Shown here: piece after piece, positions 1 through 10,010 of the stretch
Numbering within the stretch: position 1 is the first letter of the stretch
Layout of the letters: each line of letters begins with the position of its first letter
Assembly: GCA_004352715.1 (NCBI GenBank)
Contig: SCFE01000010.1
Coordinates: 2,430,929 to 2,461,361 of the forward strand
DNA length: 30,433 nt
DNA from: Hofstenia miamia
Lineage: Eukaryota; Xenacoelomorpha; Acoela
Direction of reading: 5' to 3'
Notes under the pieces: generated by a model
Told to the model about the DNA's origin: nothing
Database searches by the model: none
Seen by the model: the letters and a program-made list of their open reading frames with translations, nothing else
Position numbers and translations under genes: made by a program

Positions 1-111
1 TGTATGCTAATATAAAATAACTTGATGTCAATCCTTACCTTATATTAAACGGCAGTTAGAAGATATTTTGGTAAATACAATAAAGTGAGCAAAGACTTTT
101 GACCGGGACTG
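1..111. mobile_element. Right terminus of a Tc1/mariner-like element running off the left edge
   Basis: Read inward on the minus strand from position 111, the sequence begins CAGTCCCGGTCAAAAGTC and continues TTTGCTCAC. This is the style of Tc1-like terminal inverted repeats (CAGT followed by a CAAAAG block). It is followed at 112-113 by TA, the obligate Tc1/mariner target duplication. The partner repeat and any transposase would lie upstream of the window. No transposase residues are recognisable in the 111 bases present. Called from the style of the terminus alone. Confidence 0.45.
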
Positions 112-274
112 TAATACACAATATTTCTAAAAAGGTTTAAATAATAAAAAACGTTAATTGAAGCTGCAATAGGATTTGTAATACAATTTAGTTACATTCA
201 CATCTAAAGTGCTCTAGAGTAAAAAAATTTGCTATAGTAAATATGAGAGAATGATTGTCAAATACTCAGAATAG

Positions 275-921
275 TTCAGTAAAGCACTATTTAATGATGT
301 TAAAAGAAATATTCAGTCTAACTCTAAAAGCGCAGCCACTAAATCAAAATTAATGGAAAGTGTGACTAAGTCTAAAAGAAGACCATAACAACTTGATATG
401 AAGAACAAAGTGAACGAGGAAAGAGACTTAAAATAATGGATATCAAACAAAGTTTAACAACAGCTGAACCATTAGAGGCTTCAGTTTCATTTTTGCCATG
501 TGACAAAGTATGTATTAATGTTAAACAATATAGTCTTGAAAAGGCTATCGCAATGGTTGTAGATTGTAAATTAAGTGCTTATGTGTCTAATATTCTTTGG
601 TTTGCAGCAATTGAACAAGGCTTTGACCTTTAGCCTAGTTACTACATTTTTTTTGCAATATAAGAATGAACATATCTGAATAGCATCAAAATAACTGAAA
701 CTGAATGCAGCATTGAATTGCAAGATTTATTAGACATTGCATGTGAACGATTTTTAAAAGAATATGCTTCAGATGATTTTCATACAGCTCTTCATTCATT
801 AATGGACTTGACATTTATATATAAGTACGGCGTGGATGAATCAACTGGGTATAACACATATAAACAAACAACTCTTGAAGATGCATTGCATGTATATTAT
901 ATGATAAAACAATTAAAGTAA
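275..921 (+). pseudogene. Coding-like block of unknown identity, broken by stops and a frameshift
   Basis: I do not recognise this. An open stretch follows a possible splice acceptor (TTCAG, 275-279) and reads FSKALFNDVKRNIQ..., with a stop at 385-387 and another at about 434. An overlapping frame opens at the ATG at 436 (MDIKQSLTTAEPLEA..., 65 codons, stop at 633). A third open block, about 680-921, reads ...TETECSIELQDLLDIACERF... and ends YYMIKQLK-stop. Composition is protein-like: mixed polar and hydrophobic residues, an acidic helix-like segment, several Cys. No family signature is visible. It could be exons of one gene, a decayed gene, or chance ORFs in AT-rich DNA. Confidence 0.22.
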
Positions 922-2470
922 TACATTTTCTAATTTGTTAATTCTTTAGTTTTTTTAACTTTGATTTCTGCATAGTTCATCATATAAAAATTGATTAAAA
1001 GCAATGTTAAGTGTCAATATGCTATTTATTTCTTGTTTACGACATCGTTTAATTGACTGCTGCATTTAGACAAACGGCTGATTTAAACGATGTTTAAAAC
1101 CGTTTAAAGCGATTCATTTAAATGGTCAACACTGAACCCATCCCAACCCACACAGTCACAATTTTAAAAACTGTACTCAACCCATACTCACACCAGTAAT
1201 GAACAAAAATCATACCTGACCCGCAGATTTTTAAAAAATAACTGCGCTCATACTTAGGAAAAAGTATTTTTCCACAGCAAAGTATTTTACATTACGAAAA
1301 CATATCAACATGCAGTGTACACATACATACTATCAGTGTTTATTACAATATGATTTTTAATTCTTTGTCTTTGCGTGATGTCCAACATATAGACTTCTGT
1401 ATACGTGCAAGACATGATGGCGACACTGAAATATCAGTCTATCATGTTCAAAATGTACAATGCAATATTTCCTATTCCATCTAATTTTTCATGTTTACAA
1501 CAAAGTGCAGTATGAATAGGTATGCATTAAGATCAACTACAAATAACTCAAAGACTTCGCTACATTAATCGAGTAAATGTATGTTAAGCTTCAATAAAGA
1601 AAAATGCATTTTTATCAAGAACAACTAGTCTTGAATATATAATCTAGTTGTCTTTGATTTTAATGATTTAATCACGATGATTAAATGAACAATTCAATTA
1701 ACAACAATGATGTTACTGAATTTTAACTCGTTGATTAAAATATGTGAATATATTTTTCGAAGAGAAACGCATTGTGTATTCTATCAATGAATTTTAGTAA
1801 ATCCTAAGTCATAGGTTTTCGCATCTCGCAACGTAACTGTGCAACTTTCGACCATGTTGTTTGTCTACCAAATCCTTCTCAAATATAATTTTGAATGTTA
1901 TGCAAGGAATTCAATTTGCATCACAATTATCGCGCGCTTACAAAAACATGAGTTCTGCCTATTAAAATATGTATAGAGTATGAAATTTTATCTAGCGTAT
2001 ATAAAAACGAGGATTAAATTCACATGAAATACTTCTTAAGGTGGTCTTCTGCATGACCACGTGACATATATACGTAAAAATATGCCTTTTTAAGAAATAT
2101 CAAAGAATATAAACTCAATATTTTTGAGACAATTATAAAAATACACTTGGCAGCAATTATCTACTAAGCTGCAATTAGGTCAAGATTATTCAAACAAGTG
2201 AAAATCATTTTTCTACAAAAGAAAATCTCATTTCATTGATTGTTGTCATATAGCAACGATATGCAAAGGAAGGGTAATATAATCTTTTTTTTGCTTAAAA
2301 AATAATTCCATTTTTATATGCGTATTGTACATTAGGCTGCAAATAATAATAAATTCTAAATTGGCCATTTTTCAGGCAGTCTCCAAATTTCAGAAAAAGT
2401 GCGAAAAATTAAGTTTATTAATATTTTCTCTGCCGAACTTAACGTTGTAATAACTATTAAAACTTCAATA
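922..2470. other. Intergenic AT-rich DNA, no gene seen
   Basis: No ORF of note. Around 1128-1260 there is a C-rich stretch with repeated AACCCA-type words (1132-1155, 1176-1190, 1219-1225) alternating with runs such as ATTTTTAAAAAAT. This looks like the subterminal part of an old DNA transposon. At 2041-2060 GTGGTC and GACCAC form a short 6-bp stem. Otherwise nothing is seen. Confidence 0.4.
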
Positions 2471-2474
2471 TTTT

Positions 2475-2796
2475 TAGTTTTTGTTTGGCTAAGAACTATG
2501 GTATGTTTATTTTAGGCGGTCGTTCTCGAAAATTGTACAAAGCTAAAACTTCTTCATTTCACATTAAACATGAAGACTGTATATCTGTATCACCAATTCT
2601 CAGGACTAATGAATTTCAGAAGAAACAAATTCATTTACAAAATTTAATTCATCAGCTCGGAGCTAAGGTTAAATATTCTAAAATGGACAAAGAAAACACT
2701 AATACTGAGTTAAAAGAAAACGAAATTGTTTCTGACAAAGTACTTCAAGGTAATGAAATTTACTGTTGTTTTAATCAGATCAAAAATGGATTTTAA
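2475..2796 (+). CDS. Possible exon of an unidentified gene
   Basis: An open frame follows an acceptor-like TTTTTAG at about 2471-2477 and runs about 105 codons to a stop at 2796. It contains AKNYGMFILGGRSRKLYKAK, then a Lys/Glu-rich hydrophilic stretch (KMDKENTNTELKENE). There is no ATG at the 5' end, so it would be an internal or terminal exon if real. No domain is recognised. A second possible exon lies about 260 bp downstream on the same strand. The skewed Lys/Asn content is also what AT-rich non-coding DNA gives, so confidence is low. Confidence 0.22.
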
Positions 2797-3049
2797 TATG
2801 AAAAATCAATTTTAGAGAGTACTTTTATGTTTGTTCCCAATTAATTGGTTTCAAAATTAACACAATTGCAAGATAAATATCTCATTACAAAATTGATGGC
2901 TTCTTGCTTCAGAAGCAGTTCCTTTTAACAGTAACACTAAATGTAATGATGGCAATTATGTTTTTATTAAGATGTACAATGAAAGCAATAATAACCATTA
3001 TTTAATATCACGTTGTTCACAAACATAACGCCTCATATTTTAGAAAATT

Positions 3050-3149
3050 CAGGCATCATTAATGCATTTGAATCATCGAAATCATTGGGCGATAGTGCAA
3101 AAATGATTTACAATTGGCTTTCTCCAACATCGAGATGCCAGTTAAAGGT
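3050..3149 (+). CDS. Possible short exon, unidentified
   Basis: A roughly 30-codon open stretch encodes NAFESSKSLGDSAKMIYNWL followed by SPTSRCQLK and then GTACAG, which could serve as a splice donor. CAGGCATC just upstream could be the acceptor. The residue mix is more protein-like than the surrounding AT-rich DNA. It may belong with the preceding open block at 2475-2796. No family assigned. Confidence 0.18.
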
Positions 3150-3600
3150 ACAGTTCTATTTCAAATCCTAAGCCCTAATTAACTTAAATTATGAAAAACC
3201 TTTATTTCATCATTCATTAATTAGTTATTTCATTCTATAAAATTTCCGTGCATAGTCTGACGATTATGTGGCCAATTAAGTTGGTTATAATTGCCTTTGA
3301 GGATGCCACAATTCACGCAGTTTGTAAATGTGCAAGCAGTGTTTACCATTTAAAAGACATTTTAACTATTTAAATTCAATTAAGCCATGAAATTTTAATT
3401 AATTTGAATAAACAAAAACTGCATTCAAAATATGACTCAGGCAAAAGTAAGTAAAGTTAAGTCAATTAATATATCGTCTGCTTAATTTCCAACATAACAG
3501 ATTTATTTCAGATAGTATCCATTGAAATAATGTTTTTACTAGATAAGATTGACGCCTTTAGGCAATGAGCTATAGCGGTTAGCTGGAGAAGGCAAAATTC
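3150..3600. other. No gene seen
   Basis: AT-rich DNA with no supported feature. A donor-like AAAAGTAAGT occurs at about 3443-3452 with only a few open codons in front of it. Confidence 0.3.
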
Positions 3601-3618
3601 TGAACGAGTATCGTGCAA

Positions 3619-5390
3619 CTATTCAGACCAGCATTGGTGTTCGCTTGATATATCTTCAAAACCGTAACATCTAAGAGATTGGTTTGATTTGATACATTTG
3701 AAGGAGGGAACTAAATACAAATAAGGCATTTTAAACATATAACCACTCCACCATTTGGGTGGGTTAAAGGTTCGCTCGAAAGCCGCTTCCAACGGAATTG
3801 TTGCAGATATTGAGCTCGGCTTCTGCAACTTCAGCAGATGATAGGCAATGTGATCTGGCACAGCAACAGGAGATTGAGAAGAAACCGCTGCACAAATGCA
3901 GCAAAAGAATCAACTTTTCCTTTCTTTGCAGGAGTTGGGTTGTATCCAAATGGGATGATTCTTGCGATTCATTGATGCATTCTGAAGATTTGCTAAACTT
4001 CTTGTCTATTACACTAAGTTAGCTATGGCTTTTCAATTCCTTGCATTGTTGAAAAATGAAAATGATCTAAGACTTATATCAAGTTGGTTTGCAATGTAGT
4101 GAAGTGAATTTATCAACGTCCAGTACTTCCTGTCTAGATATTGCTGACAAGTGCGTTTTATTCTTTCCACATCGGGAGAATCAGTTTCAGCATCATAACT
4201 ACAGTGTCTTGAAATTACATAAAGAGCTGTGAGGACGTTCTGAAGAGCGGGATCGGATGAAAATTCGAGCGTATCAAAAACATCAGAAAAGATACTCAGG
4301 AATTAGACAACAAGCGATAAGCACTGCCGATCAATGCACAAAATCAGATTTTCCTTAGATTTTTCTTACAGTGTCATAACAAGATCATTGTAGCTTAAGT
4401 TAATTGAAGTGAGCATCTGTTGCAGGCTGCGCCATGGACTTGTATTGCCCATATGCTTTAATCTACATGTATATGGTAATTTGCTTGAATTTCTGAAGCT
4501 TGTTTAGTGTATTTCCCGAGTACTTGGGCTGCAGTGTCTAACTCTTTAAGATAGTCGTTTCTAGAAATAAGGTATTTCCATGCACAATCAGCAGTGTGTT
4601 GAGTCGATGAGCAGTTCAGTTCATCCTCGCCTTCTGACTTGTAGTGCAAATGACGTTTACACCCATGTCAGTTGTACATTTTGTGTCATCAACATAACAC
4701 ACTAATTCCTTCAAATACTGATCAATGCGTTTGCGCATCTAGACACCGATATGACTTTCCTCAAATCGACTACACTTGTATAATGCATGTGCAAGATCGC
4801 CACTATCAGTTATCCAAAATACAGTAAATTCCATTAAGGAGCGTTTTCTCACGTCATCAATAGTAAAATCCGTCACAAACGATACCTCATGCCGCTTGCT
4901 TGCTGCAGCTACTTCTGTTCTAATCTTACATTGTACATCATCGCGCAAACAAAGCACCTCAACCTGAACGGTGTTTAAACTTTATAAGACTTTGCTGCTT
5001 TGAATATTACCATATTTCGCACCAATGGAAACCATTTTCTGCAAAAATCTGGAAAAGCCATCCGATTTCACAAAATTTAATGACAAATAACCATCACATA
5101 CTATATAAGCAGTATCCTTTCTAACTAAAGCTGGATGCGCTTGCGCAATTGTCCAGGTGCACTAACAACTTTTTACAACTACGAATATGGTCCAAAAGAT
5201 TCTTCGTGCCCATTTTCTGGACCATGTCGTTCACCATCTTCTGATGCAAATATCAACACTTGCGCAAAAAGCAGCCCACCCATCCAAAAAAAAACAGAAG
5301 AACCATCTTCTTTACAAGCATCTCCGATTGCTTCCACATATCAAATGGTGATGAAGACTGCTTTGTCTTCTTAAATGTAAATGAGCCTGA
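3619..5390 (-). pseudogene. Decayed hAT-superfamily transposase
   Basis: Read on the minus strand through several stops and frameshifts, this spans about 590 residues in the order expected for an hAT (BED finger / RNase-H-like / C-terminal dimerisation) transposase. At 5166-5225 the fragment GTKNLLDHIRSCKK resembles the end of a BED-type finger. At about 5030-5125 is YIVCDGYLSLNFVKSDGF. At about 4740-4880 FVTDFTIDD is followed by FTVFWITDSGDL and FEESHIGV. TTDMGVNV at about 4660 matches the second catalytic-Asp region, and TAHRLNTLL the next block (about 4600). LTALYVISRHCSYDAETDS, RKYWTLINSLHYIA and LDISLRSF lie at about 4065-4255. NPPKWWSGYMFKMPYLYL at about 3705-3775 matches the hAT dimerisation motif (DPLxWWxxxxxxYPxL). 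The two aspartates of the first two blocks survive. Reading needs repeated frame changes, so the gene is dead. I did not find flanking TIRs or 8-bp duplications. Confidence 0.82.
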
Positions 5391-6080
5391 AAAACTTTGT
5401 TTTGGATCGTCTGTGGTCAATACGCGTCAAGTTCCATAATGACCATGCTACAAGTTAATCTAAAATTTTACACACCAATACTTAACAGGGTATTGTTTGA
5501 TTGACATTACGTTTTGTCTTTTTACTTTTGTTCTAATAGAACAATTATTATTATACTCTCGCGGGAAACAATTTGTATTATCAATCTCAAAACAATGAAA
5601 CACAAAATACAACACATGTGAAAACAAATATATATAATGGCCTTAGTTTGTACGTACATCCCGCCTACCCATTTCTTTCGTGTCGCTTCCATATAATGTA
5701 CATAGTATACTCCTTGTCTTTAATGTAATGAGACAACAAGGTAGGTCCAAATTGCTTTAAAGTTGGCTATAAAGTTCGCCTAAAGGGTCGTGTACATAAA
5801 AATCCAATTTAAGAAATGAAATGTTGTATCCTGTAATTAAGTTTGTTTACACATGTTTATCTCAAATTGTTATGTGAAAATAACTGATGCAATTTCCACT
5901 TTATGTAGGCAAGAGCAGCGATAGAATCGGATCGGATCTAAATTTTGCGAAAATTTTAGATCCGATTCCATCTCTGGGCCAGAGATATGAGAGTCAAGAT
6001 ACATGATGTTATATATTTTAATAATCCTCTGTCGATGGTGTGGCACCCAGGGGTGTTTAAAAAATTAAGTGCCTCAAAAA
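5391..6080. other. AT-rich intergenic DNA with a short hairpin
   Basis: No gene. It may include the untranslated 5' side of the decayed hAT element. The only clear structure is the inverted repeat at 5931-5966, listed separately, followed by TCTCTGG-G-CCAGAGA at about 5971-5985. Confidence 0.35.
5931..5966. repeat. Near-perfect hairpin (GGATCTAAATTTT stem)
   Basis: The left arm ATCGGATCTAAATTTT (5931-5946) pairs with the right arm AAAATTTTAGATCCGAT (5950-5966) around a 3-nt loop, with a one-base difference in the A run. The outer GAATCGGATC/GATCCGATTC match continues the stem if a 5-bp direct duplication (ATCGG) is skipped. Confidence 0.6.
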
Positions 6081-6087
6081 TAAATGC

Positions 6088-6177
6088 GCTATAATAAGTG
6101 CAATAAGTGTATTTTGGACTAAACTAATATTTCACTTATTAAGTGTACCAATTACGCTTATTTTGCACTTTTTATTA
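6088..6177. repeat. Short foldback repeat (AAGTGCAATAAGTG stem)
   Basis: AAGTGCAATAAGTGTA at 6096-6111 pairs with the reverse complement of 6151-6170 (AAGTGCAAAATAAGCGTAAT) over about 18 bases with small differences, and an extra CACTTATTAAGTG palindrome lies in the loop. It is probably a remnant of a small foldback element. Confidence 0.4.
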
Positions 6178-6646
6178 GTAAGAAAATTGGTTAAATTGTG
6201 GATTTTGTCATCTCTTGCTTTCAGCATGATTGTTTTGAAGCCAATTATCAAGCATTTATTTTATTTTTACATTAATAAACCCGGATTTTCAATAAGTTTT
6301 GTGTGGCATAATCAGCAAGAAAAGAAATTAAATACTTTTTATGATTTAAGTTGATTTATTTTGATTATGCTTTTATATAATTTTCCTCTTTTTGTAAACT
6401 ATGTGATAATACGGTAATAGTGCCTGTCGGCAAAAGCTTTAGACTAAAATAAACTGAAACTCTTAGCTGAATTAATAACACGTTGCGTAGAAATTGGCAG
6501 ACGAGTTTTGTATTGAAAAAACAGAAATCGAAGAGAAACAGGGACATGTTGTTTGTTCGCACAAGTGTAATATAAAAATAACTTACATGGAAAGAAAAGT
6601 TGATAAATTAAATCATTCAGGATTAACATTTGTTTTTTTGTATCAG

Positions 6647-6779
6647 GTTTGATTCTGCAATGAAGAGACAGTTAAACGTTCAGGCACTAAGTAGTATTCA
6701 GGGATCCCGCGGTGCATTTACCGGCCTTCGGGTGGCTGCCTTCGGCATTCTGCAATATTTATTGGCTTCTGCAATAGTG
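6647..6779 (+). CDS. Possible host exon with one membrane helix
   Basis: A 133-nt open stretch of clearly higher GC than its surroundings lies between an acceptor-like TTTTTTTGTATCAG (ending 6646) and a donor-like GTG/GTACGT (GT at 6780-6781). It encodes FDSAMKRQLNVQALSSIQGS, then RGAFTGLRVAAFG and ILQYLLASAIV, so a basic/polar start is followed by a roughly 20-residue hydrophobic segment that could cross a membrane. The same frame stays open to a stop at about 6815. I do not recognise the family. The Tc1-like element at 6819 inserted just beyond it, so the exon, if real, sits next to or inside a transposon-loaded intron. Confidence 0.32.
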
Positions 6780-6818
6780 GTACGTCCTGCTTACGAAAGT
6801 GTGTCTTTAAGATAGGTA

Positions 6819-8143
6819 CAATCCCCGCCATTAGATTAGAATCAAACAACTTTTTCTTAAAAATGTTGTAATATCAATAACAAACATAAAAAAGATACTT
6901 CAGAACTTATCGAACACGCCACAAAAGACCGCGAAAAAACAAATACACATAATTTTGTATTTCCTCCTTTTGCTTCAAGAATAGCTTAAATGTGAGAAGG
7001 CATCAATTCAACTAAATTGAGACAATACGCAGGTGTGCCTTGTTCACCCACACACACTTCAGTTTTTGAATGAGGTCTTCTTTCCCGATTGGCTTTAGCT
7101 CGTTGACCTTCTTTTTTACCATTGCCCAACAGTGCTCGATGGAGTTAAGGTCAGGAGAGGATCCATTCGACAGATCCAGCAGAGCAATGTTTTCAGTGCC
7201 TAACACTGTTTCACATTTCTAGCCTAGTGGCAAGGTGCTCCATCATGTTGAAAAATCCTGCATTGGCAGAGTGGCATCCATAATGGCAGTTTGTCTTTCA
7301 GTATCCCAAGGTAAACACTTGAGTTGATTGTTGTGCCAGCAGGCTCCTTTGCTGAGATGGACGCCTAAAACATCACTGTTTGGGAATGCTTCACAGTGGG
7401 GACGGTGTATTTCATATTATAACGCTGCCCAATGGGACGACGAACCTGAGTGTTATAATTAGAATACTGACTCAAACTGCTCTCAAAAGAAAACATCTCT
7501 TTGTGCCAGTCTTCTTTTGTCCTGTTCTGTTATTTGTAGCAGAATGAAATCCAATCCCTCTTATTTTTCTCAGATAACTTTGGCTTGCGTGCTGGTCGGT
7601 ATGATTTAAGTTTGAACTCTTTTGAGAGCCGCATTGTATTGTTCTGATACTACGAGGATTGTCAGGTTGCAATTGGGATGCGATTGGAGCAGCTGTGATG
7701 GTAGGATTCGATTTTACGATGTGATAATCATGGAGTCTGTTTGTCTTGTAGTGACTCTTGAGCGTGTTGATCGTTTTTTTAGCTCCATATTTCCCAGGTG
7801 AAGCATAGCGCGCACTGCATTTGTAAACTGAAGCTTGTGAAACACAAAGCTTAGCTGCCATGGCTCTTTCTGTCAAACCCTCTTGTCGCAGGACAATCGT
7901 CTGACCAACTTTTACACTCGAAATATCCGACTTTTTTCCCATTGCTCGTCAATCAATAATGCACACAAACTCAATGAAATAATCACAGCATGAAATCAGC
8001 GTAGCATGAAATAGTGAATCTGATTGGTCAATGGCCAATTAACACACTTATGACCACATCCGCCTTATGTGATATTGAAAACACAACATTTTTACGTATT
8101 TCCATGTAAATGGTACTTGATTCTAATCTAATGGCGGGGACTG
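6819..8143 (-). mobile_element. Complete, inactive Tc1-like DNA transposon
   Basis: A 1325-bp element is flanked by TA at 6817-6818 and 8144-8145, the Tc1/mariner target duplication. Its ends are inverted repeats: left CAATCCCCGCCATTAGATTA, continuing GAATCAA; right, read inward, CAGTCCCCGCCATTAGATTA, continuing GAATCAA. They differ at one base in 27, and weaker similarity further in (both contain AAAAATGTTGT) suggests an original repeat of about 70 bp. The interior carries a minus-strand transposase relic. Good preservation of the termini with a broken coding region suggests moderately old age. Confidence 0.9.
7012..7942 (-). pseudogene. Tc1-like transposase (DD34E type), frameshifted
   Basis: It starts at the ATG at 7942 (MGKKSDISSVKVGQTIVLRQ). 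The N-terminal helix-turn-helix region, LTERAMAAKLCVSQASVYK, is followed by the second DNA-binding part (IVKSNPTITAAPIASQLQP), typical of Tc1-like transposases. The first frame breaks after codon 156. In the catalytic region the first acidic motif reads MFSFESSLSQ where the family usually has FSDES, so the first catalytic Asp is replaced by Phe. The second Asp survives in FQHDGAPCH. The Glu survives in SPDLNSIEHCW, about 35 residues on, one more than the usual DD34E spacing. There is a stop after APCH, and a frame change near 7206 is needed to continue into LGTENIALLDLS. The element cannot move itself. Confidence 0.88.
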
Positions 8144-8145
8144 TA

Positions 8146-9000
8146 TACGAATAGGGGTTTTTCTCCGTTTAGCTTTCCTATCGATTGAATTCACTTTATA
8201 ACTAATGTCATCAAACGGCTGGGTAGTAGGTTAACCATCTATTTTAGATCCAAATTTTTGTATGCTAATAAACATAATAAACCTTATTATACATTATGAG
8301 GTGTCTACGAGCACCCTATTAGTTATATCATTGTTTAAATTAATTAATTGTGCACCATCGGCCGTCTTCTTTCTGCAGGCCACATTGGTTGCTCACAAGT
8401 ATAGAGGATCATGTAGTTATTTATATTTAGGGCTATTTACATGTAGGGTACATAATAAGCGAAAGCGGCAAGGTTGCATTAATTCCTTTATTATTTCTAT
8501 AATAATGAGAGCAATCACTGTACAAATTCATTTAAAGTAAGCAACAAAGGGGACATAGCACAAAGCAGCATAAACCACTATCACTGAGAGAGTTTCAGGA
8601 GTCACAGCCATTTGAAATCAGATTTTAAAACTTTCAAATTTCAAATCAAACTTTGAATTAAATAATATTCAAATTTGTAAATCAAAATTCGAAAGGTATT
8701 CAAATTTTATTTTCCTCAAACTTTGAAAACCCTGATTGAAAAAAATGGGCAGACGTTTCTCTTAATACATCCAACTGCAGTCAATTCAATATTTAATAAA
8801 TAATTTATAAAATGTGTGAAAATCAAAGTTCAATTGCAGTGCATAGATTCTAGCATGCCCAACATTGGCATAGTAATTGGAAAACTAAAGAAATTTCTTA
8901 GCGAGAATCATAAAAGAGGCTGAATTAGGATTAATTTGAATGGGCCGGCTTGGGTCTAAATTATTCGTAGATTTAATTTTGATGGATTTTTGCTACAATT
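8146..9000. other. No gene; AAATTTGAA-rich repeat and possible hAT-type end
   Basis: From about 8610 to 8735 the sequence repeats AAATTTGAA/TTCAAATTT words in both orientations. Read on the minus strand it starts CAGGGTTTTCAAAGTTTGAG, which resembles an hAT-type terminus. At 8940-8956 TGGGCCGGCTTGGGTC is a GC-rich word related to one near 18607. An AG-ended pyrimidine run (TCTTCTTTCTGCAG, about 8367-8380) precedes an open stretch with no recognisable product. Confidence 0.35.
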
Positions 9001-9002
9001 AA

Positions 9003-9492
9003 GCGGGTAGGATTTTTAATGTCGTTTTTTGATGTCGTATTTTTAATGTCGTAATTTTTAATGTCGTAGCTTATTAATGTCGTAATTTTTCAACGTGGTA
9101 GTTTATTAATGTCGTAATTTTTTTATTTCAATTTTAATTGTTATTTTTCCAAATTACTCTTAGTAAACCTATCTCAAAACCTTATTTCTTCATTATTTTA
9201 TAAACCTAAATCCTAAGCCCATGTTTCAAATGGATGTTTCCCAAAGCCGTAATCCAAAACCTTATTTCTTTATTATTTTATAGACCTAAACCGTAACCCC
9301 AAAATCCTATTTTTTCAGCATTTTTTAGACCAAAGCCCTAACCTAAGTTAAATGTATTCAATAAATTGAATTTACGACAATAAAAAAATTACGACATTAA
9401 TAAACTACGACCTTAAAAAATAACGACATTAATGAACTGTCAAAGTTTCTAAGGGACGAAATTAAAAAATTCGATATTAAAAACCTACCCCC
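9003..9492. mobile_element. Foldback (MITE-like) element made of TAATGTCGTA repeats
   Basis: A roughly 490-bp non-coding element is bounded by GCGGGTAGG (left) and CCTACCCCC (right, inverted), with AATTAA directly repeated outside both ends (8997-9002 and 9493-9498), a plausible target duplication. Both arms, about 110-120 bp each, consist of degenerate TTTTTAATGTCGTA units. On the right they appear as TACGACATTAA. The best-matching part of the arms is TAGTTTATTAATGTCGTAAT, continuing TTTTTTTATT. The centre (9173-9345) has three degenerate copies of AACCTTATTTCTTTATTATT followed by a CCTAAACC(G)TAACCC-like word. No ORF. It is non-autonomous and its superfamily is not clear. Confidence 0.72.
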
Positions 9493-9498
9493 AATTAA

Positions 9499-10010
9499 AC
9501 AGTCTCGTTGTTTTCTTATCAACATATATATTAAAGGAGTATTTCAGATAATCACTGCCTACCGTGCGAAGTGCGAAATTTCAAATTAAGCAAATTATGC
9601 TCGGCTAACCTAGTTGCCCTGCATATTGTTACTTCTTTGCAGACGAAACGAATCCAACACAGTTCCGTGAAAATGTAGGCAGACAATTTCAATTTTAGAG
9701 CAGAATTCATGCTGACATTTCATTTGCGGCCCGAACAATGCATTCGCGGTCGCGAGTAGGCCCGCGGCCTACTCATATATAAAATGAATTTAAAAAAATT
9801 GAAGTATTTCTAAATTTCAAATGTGTTATAAAAATCTAATTGTTATATAAAGATAACAATGCAGTAATAGTTAAATTTAGAAACGCTTGCATTTTAAAAT
9901 TAATTTGAAAACTAAAAAGTGATAATACTTCGATTTGTAAATTGTAGTTATAGTCCTTAATAATAATTTCTCCACAATGCTACATGCGTATATAATTAAA
10001 GTGCATTTAG
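9499..10010. other. Non-coding DNA with a GC-rich palindrome
   Basis: GAGTAGGCC-CGC-GGCCTACTC at 9754-9774 is a perfect 9-bp stem with a 3-nt loop. It lies next to TTTGCGGCCCG and GCGGTCGCG (9724-9753). CGGCCCGC words of this kind are common near hAT termini, but no paired end was found. The rest shows nothing. Confidence 0.4.

Noticed and set aside
5135-5374. 79-codon plus-strand ORF
   Set aside because: Antisense of the N-terminal part of the decayed hAT transposase.
9290-9350. CCTAACC/CCCTAACC words as interstitial telomere repeat
   Set aside because: Only isolated copies occur, without a six-base period. They belong to the internal repeat of the foldback element.
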